Shown: piece by piece, positions 1-7,077 of the stretch
How positions within the stretch are numbered: position 1 is the stretch's first letter
Layout of the letters: every line of letters starts with the position of its first letter
NCBI RefSeq assembly: GCF_011046535.1
Contig: NZ_CP049257.1
Location: 3,038,001-3,102,000 of the forward strand
Reading direction: 5' to 3'
Length of the DNA: 64,000 nt
DNA from: Nocardioides anomalus
Lineage (GTDB): Bacteria > Actinomycetota > Actinomycetes > Propionibacteriales > Nocardioidaceae
The notes under the pieces: generated by a model
Databases searched by the model: none
Told to the model about the DNA's origin: nothing
Seen by the model: the letters and a program-made list of their open reading frames with translations, nothing else
Translations under genes and position numbers: made by a program

Positions 1-1462
1 TGAGCAGCCCGAACGCCGAGACGTTGCCCGGGTCGGGCGGGACCAGGACGGTGGGGACGCCGAGGACGTCCATGAGCCGGCACAGCAGCAGCGAGCCCGA
101 GCCGCCGAACGTCGTCAGCGTGAAGTCGCGGACGTCGAGGCCGCGCTTGACCGTGACCTGGCGCAGGGCGTTGGCCTGGTTCCAGGCCGAGATCTCCAGG
201 ACGCCGGTCGCGCACGCCTCCGGGCTGAGCCCGAGCCGCTCGGCGAGCGCCTCGACCCCCGTCCGGGCGGCGGGCACGTCGAGCGGGATCTCGCCGCCGA
301 GCAGGTGCGGCGGGATCCGGCCGAGCACCACGTGGGCGTCGGTGATGGTGACCTCGGTGCCGCCCTTGCCGTAGCAGAGCGGCCCGGGGTCCGCGCCGGC
401 CGACTGCGGCCCGACCTTGAGCGTGCCCTCCGGGCTCAGCCAGGCGATGGAGCCGCCGCCGGCCCCGACGGTGACCACGTCGATCATCGGGATCTTGGAC
501 GGGAACGCACCGACCGAGCCCTCCGTGGTCAGCGTCGGCTCGCCGTCGATGACGACCGACACGTCGGTCGACGTGCCGCCGCCGTCGCTGGTCAGCACCC
601 GGTCGAAGCCGGCCACCTTCGCGATGAGGGCCGCCCCCAGCGCGCCGGCCGCCGGCCCGGACAGCACCGTGGTGATCGGCTGGTGCACGACCTCGTGGGC
701 CGAGAGCACGCCGCCGTTGGACTTCATGACGTAGAACGGGATCTCGCGCTCGTCGTAGGCACGCAGCCGGCTGGTGATGTTCCCGACGTACGCCGAGAGG
801 CGCGGCTTGACCGCGGCGTCGACGAGCGTGGTCATGGCGCGCTCGTACTCGCGGTACTCGCGCAGCACCTCACTCGACAGGCTGACCACCGCGTCGGGGT
901 GCTCCTCGGCCAGCACCGCGCGCATCCGCTCCTCGTGCTCGGGGTTGGCGTAGGAGTGCAGGAAGCAGACGCCGAGGGTGTCCACGCCCCGCTCGCGGAA
1001 CCACCGCGCCACCGCGCGGGCGCCGGCCTCGTCGAAGGGCCGCACCTCCGCGCCGGTCACGTCCAGGCGGCCCTCGACGCCCTGGACCAGGTCGCGCGGG
1101 ACGATCCGGTCGGGCTTGACCCAGAAGTAGCTGTTGCCGTAGCCGTCCGGCACCGACTGCCGCGCGATCTCCAGCATCGCCTCGTAGCCTGCGTTGGTCA
1201 CGAAGCCCAGCCGGTCGACCTTGCCCTCGAGCAGCTGGTTGGTGGCCACCGTCGTGCCGTGGCTGACCGCGTCGATGTCGGCCCCGTTCGCGCCCAGCAG
1301 CCCGAGCACCTTGTCGATGCCGGCCAGGAACCCGTCCGCCGGGTTGCTCGGCGTGGACGGCGTCTTGGTCGTCACCAGCTCGCCGCTGTCCTCGTCGAAC
1401 GCCACCACGTCGGTGAACGTCCCCCCGGTGTCGATGCCGATGCGGATGCGACGGGCAGCCAT
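1..1462 (-). CDS. Hydantoinase/oxoprolinase A-type ATPase, partial (C-terminus beyond left edge)
   Basis: This is the N-terminal part (about 487 residues) of a hydantoinase/oxoprolinase family A subunit; the gene continues past base 1. These enzymes open cyclic amides (hydantoin, N-methylhydantoin, 5-oxoproline) using ATP. The ATG at 1462 is followed by GIDTGGTFTDVV near residues 9-20, the phosphate-binding motif of the ASKHA fold. A second motif, GGGTSTDVSVV, lies near residue 290 and GAGGGSIAW near residue 335. The usual length is about 680-700 residues, so roughly 200 are missing. No HyuB subunit is visible; it may lie outside the window. The location beside an amidase, a molybdenum hydroxylase and a purine-type permease suggests cyclic-amide catabolism, but the substrate cannot be read from the sequence. 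Confidence 0.88.
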   Translation of the reverse strand, partial: MAARRIRIGIDTGGTFTDVVAFDEDSGELVTTKTPSTPSNPADGFLAGIDKVLGLLGANGADIDAVSHGTTVATNQLLEGKVDRLGFVTNAGYEAMLEIARQSVPDGYGNSYFWVKPDRIVPRDLVQGVEGRLDVTGAEVRPFDEAGARAVARWFRERGVDTLGVCFLHSYANPEHEERMRAVLAEEHPDAVVSLSSEVLREYREYERAMTTLVDAAVKPRLSAYVGNITSRLRAYDEREIPFYVMKSNGGVLSAHEVVHQPITTVLSGPAAGALGAALIAKVAGFDRVLTSDGGGTSTDVSVVIDGEPTLTTEGSVGAFPSKIPMIDVVTVGAGGGSIAWLSPEGTLKVGPQSAGADPGPLCYGKGGTEVTITDAHVVLGRIPPHLLGGEIPLDVPAARTGVEALAERLGLSPEACATGVLEISAWNQANALRQVTVKRGLDVRDFTLTTFGGSGSLLLCRLMDVLGVPTVLVPPDPGNVSAFGLL

Positions 1463-1505
1463 AGCCGTACTGTTTCATTGGCGGCGCCGGGCGTACGCCA
1501 GGGTG

Positions 1506-1511
1506 CACACT
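1506..1511 (+). promoter_or_regulatory. Possible -10 box of a leaderless transcript (DUF2630 gene)
   Basis: CACACT lies 7 nt before the ATG at 1519, matching the nAnnnT hexamer placement seen before many genes in this window. No Shine-Dalgarno sequence fits this start. Inference only. Confidence 0.35.
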
Positions 1512-1518
1512 GGGCGCC

Positions 1519-1767
1519 ATGGCCGACGACACCGACCTCCGGGCCCGCATCGCCTCGCTCATCGACGAGGAGCACCGCCTCCGCTCGGCCCTGGCGGCCG
1601 GTGAGATCAGCGCCGCGGAGGAGCACGAGCGCCTCAAGGCGGCCGAGGTGGAGCTCGACCAGGCCTGGGACCTGCTGCGGCAGCGGCGGGCCAAGCGGGA
1701 GTACGGCGAGGACCCCGCCTCGGCCGAGGTCCGCGACTCCGGGACCGTCGAGGGCTACCTCAGCTGA
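1519..1767 (+). CDS. DUF2630 family small protein
   Basis: This 82-residue acidic/basic helical protein matches the actinobacterial DUF2630 family. Its N-terminus, DLRARIASLIDEEHRLR, is the typical family opening. It ends with a charged helix (QRRAKREYGEDP) and a short C-terminal tail. There is no signal peptide or membrane segment. The function is unknown. It stands alone between the divergent hydantoinase gene and the downstream oxidoreductase, which has its own promoter motif. The start at 1519 is supported by full-length family agreement and by a -10-like hexamer at the right distance for a leaderless mRNA. Confidence 0.85.
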   Translation: MADDTDLRARIASLIDEEHRLRSALAAGEISAAEEHERLKAAEVELDQAWDLLRQRRAKREYGEDPASAEVRDSGTVEGYLS

Positions 1768-1799
1768 GACGCGGGCGCGGTCCCGTCGGACCGCGTGGC

Positions 1800-1805
1800 T
1801 AGGTT
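1800..1805 (+). promoter_or_regulatory. -10 box of a leaderless promoter (TAGGTT)
   Basis: TAGGTT ends 6 nt before the ATG at 1812, so transcription would begin at or next to the start codon. No Shine-Dalgarno sequence precedes the ATG. Leaderless mRNAs with this spacing are well known in actinobacteria. Confidence 0.6.
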
Positions 1806-1811
1806 CGCAGC

Positions 1812-2774
1812 ATGAGCACGACGACCACCGCGATCGACGCCTTCACCTTCACCGAGATCGAGCACGAGGTCCCCGACCCCGGCCCGCACGACCTGCTCGT
1901 CGAGGTGCGCGCGGTCTCGGTCAACCCCGTCGACACCAAGGTCCGCGCCGGGCTCGACGCCCCGCGGGTGCTCGGCTTCGACGCGGCCGGGGTGGTGCGC
2001 GCGGTCGGGTCGGACGTCACGGCGTACGCACCGGGCGACGAGGTCTACTACGCCGGCTCCATCGACCGGCCCGGCTCCAACGCCGGGCTGCAGCTGGTCG
2101 ACGAGCACGTGGTCGGCCACAAGCCCCGGAGCCTCGACTGGGCCGAGGCGGCCGCGCTGCCGCTCACCACCATCACCGCGTGGGAGACGCTCTTCGACGC
2201 CCTGCGGCTCGGTGCGGACAGCACCGGCCGGCTGCTCGTGGTCTCGGCCGCCGGCGGGGTGGGCTCGGTCCTCACCCAGCTGGCCAAGACGCTGACGGGC
2301 CTCGAGGTGGTGGGCACCGCCTCGCGCGAGGAGTCCGCGGCCTTCGCCCGCGAGATGGGCGCCGACCACGTCGCCGACCACCACGACCTGGTGGCGTCGG
2401 TGCGGGCGCTGGTGCCGGACGTGCAGTACGTCTTCTCCCCGGTCTCCGGCGACAACGTCGAGGCCTACGCCGAGCTGCTCACCCCGCGCGGCGAGGTGGT
2501 CGCGATCGACGAGCCGCCGGGCCTGGACCTGCTCCCGCTCAAGGACAAGAGCATCACCTGGCACTGGGAGCTGATGTTCACCCGCCCGCTGTTCGCGAAG
2601 ACCGACCCGACCCAGCGCGAGCTGCTCGAGGAGGTCGCCCGGCTGGTCGACGCCGGCCGGGTGCGCACCACGCTGACCACGACCTTCGAGGGCCTGACCG
2701 GCGAGAACCTGCGCGCGGCCCACGAGCAGGTCGAATCCGGGCGCACCGTGGGCAAGGTGGCGCTGACGCTCTGA
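1812..2774 (+). CDS. Zinc-binding alcohol dehydrogenase family / quinone-oxidoreductase-like MDR protein
   Basis: This 320-residue medium-chain dehydrogenase/reductase resembles the zinc-type alcohol dehydrogenase-like family (TIGR02817-type) and quinone reductases. The N-terminal GroES-like domain has the conserved stretch VEVRAVSVNPVDTKVRAG (about residues 36-53). The Rossmann nucleotide-binding motif SAAGGVGS lies near residue 145. It lacks the structural-zinc cysteine cluster of true zinc alcohol dehydrogenases, so despite the family name it probably acts as an NAD(P)H-dependent quinone/enone reductase. The N-terminus is slightly shorter than that of many relatives, but the leaderless -10 box supports ATG 1812. 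It ends 4 bp before the convergent GntR gene. The substrate is unknown. Confidence 0.82.
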   Translation: MSTTTTAIDAFTFTEIEHEVPDPGPHDLLVEVRAVSVNPVDTKVRAGLDAPRVLGFDAAGVVRAVGSDVTAYAPGDEVYYAGSIDRPGSNAGLQLVDEHVVGHKPRSLDWAEAAALPLTTITAWETLFDALRLGADSTGRLLVVSAAGGVGSVLTQLAKTLTGLEVVGTASREESAAFAREMGADHVADHHDLVASVRALVPDVQYVFSPVSGDNVEAYAELLTPRGEVVAIDEPPGLDLLPLKDKSITWHWELMFTRPLFAKTDPTQRELLEEVARLVDAGRVRTTLTTTFEGLTGENLRAAHEQVESGRTVGKVALTL

Positions 2775-2778
2775 GGCC

Positions 2779-3534
2779 TCAGCGCGTGAGCTGGTTGACC
2801 ATGAGGTCGAAGGTGCCGAGGTCGAAGATGTTCTTGGCCAGGTAGACCGGCCGGCCGCCCTCGGACAGCACGACGGTCAGCGCGGCGGGGATGCCGTGCA
2901 GCGGCAGCTCCATCCAGGCCAGCCGCTCGGTCGCCCGCGAGAGCGACGAGAGTCGCCACACCTCGGGCACCAGCCCGGCCCGGCGCTCGGCGCCCAGGCA
3001 CTCCAGGATCGTGGGCTGGGCGACGGGGTCGTGCTTCTCGGGGTCGAGCTGGTGGGTGAGCTCCTCGGGCACGGCGTCGAGCAGCATCAGCTCCAGCGAC
3101 GAGGCCAGGAGCACGTCGTCGAGGGCGAAGACGGTCTCCCACGCCAGCATGGTCTGCGCGACGCCGAGCAGGTCGTGGGCCCAGCTGCTGCCCTCCTCGA
3201 GCGAGACGTGCAGCCGGCGGACGGGGCGGACGCCGGCGCCGAGGAGGCGGTGGAAGCTCTCCGCGAAGCGCACCGGCCCGGCGGGCGGCGGGGCCATGGC
3301 CCACAGCCGGTCGCGCCCGCGGACGACGTACCCGTCCTCCTCGAGCAGCAGCAGCACCTCGTGCAACAGGTCCCGCTCGACGCCGAGCTCCTGCGCCAGC
3401 CCGACCTCGCCGGGCAGCCGCTGCCCCGGGCCGAAGCCGGCCGAGCGCAGGTGGGTGAGCACGACGTCGTAGACCACGACGAACTCGGGCACCCCGCCGC
3501 GGACGTAGCGCTCGGCCTCCTGCTCCGCACTCAT
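2779..3534 (-). CDS. GntR family transcriptional regulator (UTRA-like effector domain)
   Basis: This 251-residue regulator has an N-terminal winged helix-turn-helix: LPGEVGLAQELGVERDLLHE followed by LEEDGYVVRGRD, the GntR recognition helix and wing. The C-terminal domain, with phrases such as ERLAWMELPLHGIPAALTVV, fits a UTRA-type ligand domain. ATG 3534 overlaps the stop of the arabinofuranosidase gene by 4 bp (ATGA), so a longer ORF reaching further upstream is not the gene. As the last member of the minus-strand catabolic run, it is the obvious candidate to regulate that run, sensing a substrate or intermediate. The effector is unknown, and family assignment beyond GntR is moderate. Confidence 0.8.
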   Translation of the reverse strand: MSAEQEAERYVRGGVPEFVVVYDVVLTHLRSAGFGPGQRLPGEVGLAQELGVERDLLHEVLLLLEEDGYVVRGRDRLWAMAPPPAGPVRFAESFHRLLGAGVRPVRRLHVSLEEGSSWAHDLLGVAQTMLAWETVFALDDVLLASSLELMLLDAVPEELTHQLDPEKHDPVAQPTILECLGAERRAGLVPEVWRLSSLSRATERLAWMELPLHGIPAALTVVLSEGGRPVYLAKNIFDLGTFDLMVNQLTR

Positions 3535-5021
3535 GCGGCTCCTCCCCCGTTGACGGTGAGCACGCTCCAGGACTCGGGCGGCAGCACCAGGCGCCACCCT
3601 CCCCCGTCCGTGCGCACGACGTCGAGCGGCACGCCGGGGTCGGTCCCGTCGTACGCCGCGTCGGCGGTCGTCGTGCTGGCCGTCGGCGCCGCGTCGCGCA
3701 GCCCGTGCGGCTCGACCTCGACGTCGACCGGCTCGGGCGCGCGGTTGACCAGGAACAGGCTCCACGCGCCGGAGTCGGCGTCGTGCGTCGCGGCCGCCGA
3801 GACGGCCGCCACCTCGCCGTACCGCTCGGTGGACAGCACGGGCGCGCTGACGTCCGCGTGCAGCACGGCGCCGCGGGCGGCGGCCGCCGTCCGCGCGAAC
3901 GGGTGGAACGTCGGCTGCCGGCGCGCGGGCCCACCGGGCTCGGTGCGGATCGGCGCGATGACGTTCACCAGCTGCGCCTGGCACGCGATCCGGACCCGGT
4001 CGGCGTGGTTGAGCAGCGAGATCAGCAGGTCGCCGACGACGACCGCGTCGAGGTTGGTGTATTCGTCCTCGATCAGGCGCGGCGCCTCGCGGACCTCAGC
4101 CAGGCCGTCGGGCGGGAAGCGCGACCAGTACCAGACGTTCCACTCGTCGAAGGCGATGCCGATCCGCTTGCCGCTGTGCTTGCGCGCCGCGACCGCGTCG
4201 ATGGTGGCGGCCACCCCGTCGATGAAGGCGTCCATGTCGGCGGCCGAGGCCAGGAAGCTGCGCCGGTCGCCGTCCTGCTCCTCGTAGTAGGCGTGCATCG
4301 AGACGTGGTCGACGACGTCCCAGGCCTCCTCGAGCACCTCGGACTCCCAGTAGCCGAAGGTCGGCATCCGGTGGTGCGAGCTGCCGCAGACCACGAGCTC
4401 GAGGTCCGGGTCGACCAGGCGCATCGCCCGGGCGGTCTCGGTGGCGAGCCGGGCGTACTCGTGCGCGGTCTTGTGCCCGACCTGCCAGTCGCCGTCCATC
4501 TCGTTGCCCAGGCACCAGGTCCGCACGGCGTACGGCGCGGCCCGGCCGTGCTGCGCCCGCAGGTCGGAGAAGTGCGTGCCGCCCGGCTGGTTGCAGTACT
4601 CCACGAGGTCGGCCGCCGCCTGGGCGCCGCGGGTCCCGAGGTTGACCGCCAGGACCGGGTCCAGGCCACGCCGCTCGGCCCACTGCAGCAGCTCGTCGGT
4701 GCCGACCTCGTTGGTCTCCACCGAGCGCCAGGCCAGGTCCAGGCGCCGGGGCCGGTCGGCGCGTGGGCCGACGCCGTCCTCCCAGCGGTAGCCGGACACG
4801 AAGTTGCCGCCCGGGTAGCGCACCGCGGTGACACCGAGCTCGTCGACCAGCTCCGCCACGTCGCCGCGGAAGCCGTGCTCGTCGGCGGTGGGGTGCCCGG
4901 GCTCGTAGAGGCCGGTGTAGACGCCGCGGCCCATGTGCTCGACGAAGCTGCCGAACAGGCGCCGGTCGAGGGCGCCGCGGTCCCGGCGGACGTCGAGGAC
5001 GACGCGCGCCGTACCGGTCAC
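3531..5021 (-). CDS. GH51 alpha-L-arabinofuranosidase
   Basis: This 496-residue intracellular glycoside hydrolase family 51 enzyme removes terminal alpha-L-arabinofuranosyl groups from arabino-oligosaccharides. The fold begins with RLFGSFVEHMGRGVYTG. The acid/base glutamate is in GNEMDG (about residue 173) and the nucleophile glutamate in DEWNVWYW (about residue 293). A C-terminal beta-sandwich follows. There is no signal peptide, and length is normal. The start is GTG 5021 and shares GTGA with the stop of the upstream amidase; the stop shares ATGA with the GntR start. Finding it translationally coupled inside a nitrogen-heterocycle operon is odd. Either it serves a glycosylated substrate or it was captured with its regulator. 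Confidence 0.92.
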   Translation of the reverse strand: MTGTARVVLDVRRDRGALDRRLFGSFVEHMGRGVYTGLYEPGHPTADEHGFRGDVAELVDELGVTAVRYPGGNFVSGYRWEDGVGPRADRPRRLDLAWRSVETNEVGTDELLQWAERRGLDPVLAVNLGTRGAQAAADLVEYCNQPGGTHFSDLRAQHGRAAPYAVRTWCLGNEMDGDWQVGHKTAHEYARLATETARAMRLVDPDLELVVCGSSHHRMPTFGYWESEVLEEAWDVVDHVSMHAYYEEQDGDRRSFLASAADMDAFIDGVAATIDAVAARKHSGKRIGIAFDEWNVWYWSRFPPDGLAEVREAPRLIEDEYTNLDAVVVGDLLISLLNHADRVRIACQAQLVNVIAPIRTEPGGPARRQPTFHPFARTAAAARGAVLHADVSAPVLSTERYGEVAAVSAAATHDADSGAWSLFLVNRAPEPVDVEVEPHGLRDAAPTASTTTADAAYDGTDPGVPLDVVRTDGGGWRLVLPPESWSVLTVNGGGAA

Positions 5022-6406
5022 GCCAGGGCCTCCTCGAGGCCGGCGGCGACCTCGAGCAGGAACCGGTCCTGGCCGAACGGCGCGACCAGCTGGACGCCGA
5101 CCGGCAGGCCGTCGGCGGTGCGGCCGAAGGGCACCGAGATGGCCGGGCAGCCCGTCACGGTGATGAGGTAGCAGGCGCGCATCCAGTCGAGGTAGTCCGG
5201 CATCGCCCGGCCGTTGATCTCGGTGGGGTACTCCTGGTCGGCTGGGAACGGCGGCACCTGGGCCGTCGGCAGCACGAGCAGGTCGTGGTCGGCGAAGAAC
5301 AGCCGCATCCGCTCGCTCAGCGCGGTCCGCTGGGCGTACGCGCGGGCCACGTCGGCGCCGGTGAGGTGCTCCCCGGCGCGGATGTTGTCGGCCAGGCTCT
5401 GCTTGAGGTCGTCGGGGTGCTCGGCCAGCAGCGGGCCGAACCCGGACCAGAACAGCCAGGCCCGCAGGGTGCGGAAGGTGTCGTCGGCCTCGCCCAGGTC
5501 GGGGTACTGCCCGTCGACGGTGGCGCCGGCCCCGGCCAGCACCCCGGCGGCCCGGCCCACGATCTCGGCCACCTCGTGGTCCACCTCGAGCTGACCGCCC
5601 AGGTCGGGCGCGACCGCCACCCGCAGGCCGGCCAGCTCGCCGGTGACCGGGGGCGCGAAGACCAGGCCGGGGTCGCCGAGCGCCGTCGGCACCCGCGGGT
5701 CCGGGCCGGCCATCACGCTCAGCAGCAGCGCGAGGTCACCGACGTTGCGGGCCAGCGGACCACCGGTCGCCGTGGTCTCCCAGTAGTTGTCGGTGGGCCA
5801 GTCCGGCACCCGCCCGAGGCTCGGCCGCAGCCCCACCACGCCGCAGAACGACGCCGGGTTGCGCAGCGATCCGCCCATGTCCGAGCCGTCGGCCAGCGGC
5901 ACCATCCCGGCCGCGAGCGCACACGCCGCGCCCCCGCTCGACCCGCCGGCCGAACGAGCGGGGTCGACCGGGTTGAGCGTCGTACCGAAGACCCGGTTGA
6001 AGGTGTGCGACCCCGCCGCGAACTCCGGCACGTTGGTCTTGCCGATCAGGACCACGCCGGCCTGGCGGACCCGCTCGACGAGCAGGTCGTCCTGGTCGGG
6101 GACGTGGTCGGCGAACAGCGGCGAGCCGTACGTCGTGCGCCACCCCGCCGCCGCGTGGGTGTCCTTGACCGCGAACGGCAGGCCGTGCAGCGCCCCGACC
6201 TCCTCGCCGCGGGCCAGCGCCTCGTCGGCTGCGCGGGCCCCCGCCCGGGCGCGCTCCTCGTCGAGGCTCACGATCGCGTTGAGCTCCGGGTTGCGCTCGC
6301 CGATGCGCTCGAGGTGGAGGTCCAGCAGCTCGCGAGCGCTGATGTCGCGGGCGGCGACCGCCGCGGCCTGGGCGCGGGCCGTCGAGTCGACGGTCAGGTC
6401 GCTCAC
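5018..6406 (-). CDS. Amidase signature family enzyme
   Basis: This 462-residue amidase hydrolyses a carboxamide to acid plus ammonia or amine. The Ser-cisSer-Lys triad is intact: Lys81 in GLPFAVKDTH, cis-Ser156 in RSAGGSSGGA, and Ser180 in DGSDMGGSLRNPASFCG. It is cytoplasmic, with no signal peptide. The GTG start at 6406 overlaps the CoxG-like gene's stop by 4 bp, and its own stop overlaps the arabinofuranosidase start, indicating translational coupling. Within this island it is a candidate for hydrolysing a ring-opened amide from the molybdenum hydroxylase/hydantoinase steps. Other amidase-family roles, such as aryl acylamide hydrolysis, cannot be excluded. Confidence 0.88.
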   Translation of the reverse strand: MSDLTVDSTARAQAAAVAARDISARELLDLHLERIGERNPELNAIVSLDEERARAGARAADEALARGEEVGALHGLPFAVKDTHAAAGWRTTYGSPLFADHVPDQDDLLVERVRQAGVVLIGKTNVPEFAAGSHTFNRVFGTTLNPVDPARSAGGSSGGAACALAAGMVPLADGSDMGGSLRNPASFCGVVGLRPSLGRVPDWPTDNYWETTATGGPLARNVGDLALLLSVMAGPDPRVPTALGDPGLVFAPPVTGELAGLRVAVAPDLGGQLEVDHEVAEIVGRAAGVLAGAGATVDGQYPDLGEADDTFRTLRAWLFWSGFGPLLAEHPDDLKQSLADNIRAGEHLTGADVARAYAQRTALSERMRLFFADHDLLVLPTAQVPPFPADQEYPTEINGRAMPDYLDWMRACYLITVTGCPAISVPFGRTADGLPVGVQLVAPFGQDRFLLEVAAGLEEALA

Positions 6407-7077
6407 CGGCGGCGTCCGAAGAGGCCGCCGATGACCACGCCGAGGGTCACCAGGCCTGCGCCCACCGCCACGCCCTTGAGGAAGTCGCCGCGCCCCGCTG
6501 CGCCCGGGCTCGGGGTGGCGGTGTAGGTACGCCCACCGGTTAACGATTGAGCGGTTGGCACACCTTCAGGCGGGGAAGTGTGCGCACCGCTTAACGATTC
6601 AGCTGTTGGCAGATGCGCAGGCGCCCCACCAGCCCCACCAGCCTCGAGCGCGGCGGCGACGTTGCCGAAGAACTCGCCGGCCATCCGCTTGGAGACCGAG
6701 CTCAGCATGCGCTGGCCGACGCCGCCGACCATGCCGCCGACGACCGCGTCGGCGTCGTAGGCGATCTCGGTCTGGCCGGGCCCGGGCGACGAGAAGCGCA
6801 CGGCGACGGTGGCGTCGACGGTGCCGGGCGCGCCGGCGCCGGTGAGGCGCATGGTCAGCGACTCGTGCTCGTGCAGGTCGGCGAGGGCGCAGCAGCCGTC
6901 GTAGGTCCCCTTGATGGCGGCGACCCCGGCCGTGACCGTCATGTCGTACGCGTGCGGCCCGGTCTCCTCCAGCCGCGAGCAGCCGGGGATGGTGGAGACC
7001 AGCACCTGGGGGTCGAGCAACGCCGCCCAGACCCGGTCCACGGGCTGGTCGACGACGTGGGAGCCGGTGATCTTCAC
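6403..7077 (-). CDS. CoxG-like SRPBCC protein with C-terminal membrane anchor
   Basis: This 224-residue protein has a CoxG (carbon monoxide dehydrogenase subunit G) SRPBCC domain at about residues 1-150, opening KITGSHVVDQPVDRVWAALL. A proline/serine linker follows (about 150-195), then one hydrophobic segment (VAVGAGLVTLGVVIGGLFG) and a basic end. In Oligotropha, CoxG helps anchor CO dehydrogenase to the membrane, so it may hold the adjacent Mo hydroxylase there. The linker holds two near-identical 7-residue units 17 residues apart (PTAESLSG and PTAQSLTG). GTG 7077 overlaps the large-subunit stop by 4 bp. Confidence 0.85.
   Translation of the reverse strand: MKITGSHVVDQPVDRVWAALLDPQVLVSTIPGCSRLEETGPHAYDMTVTAGVAAIKGTYDGCCALADLHEHESLTMRLTGAGAPGTVDATVAVRFSSPGPGQTEIAYDADAVVGGMVGGVGQRMLSSVSKRMAGEFFGNVAAALEAGGAGGAPAHLPTAESLSGAHTSPPEGVPTAQSLTGGRTYTATPSPGAAGRGDFLKGVAVGAGLVTLGVVIGGLFGRRR
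6540..6611 (-). repeat. In-gene imperfect direct repeat in the CoxG-like linker
   Basis: Two 21-bp units at 6540-6560 and 6591-6611 match at 19 of 21 positions. They start 51 bp apart, exactly 17 codons, so the repeat keeps the reading frame. They encode the linker motifs PTAQSLTG and PTAESLSG. The core TTAACGATT is AT-rich against its surroundings. Confidence 0.8.

Noticed and set aside
2771..2782. 12-bp palindrome CTGAGGCCTCAG between convergent stops
   Set aside because: The arms are only 6 bp with no loop space, so it is not a believable terminator and may arise from two stop codons in a GC-rich setting.
305..2845. An 846-codon plus-strand open frame at the left edge
   Set aside because: It is antisense to the hydantoinase gene, then out of frame with DUF2630 and the oxidoreductase, which have clear family motifs.
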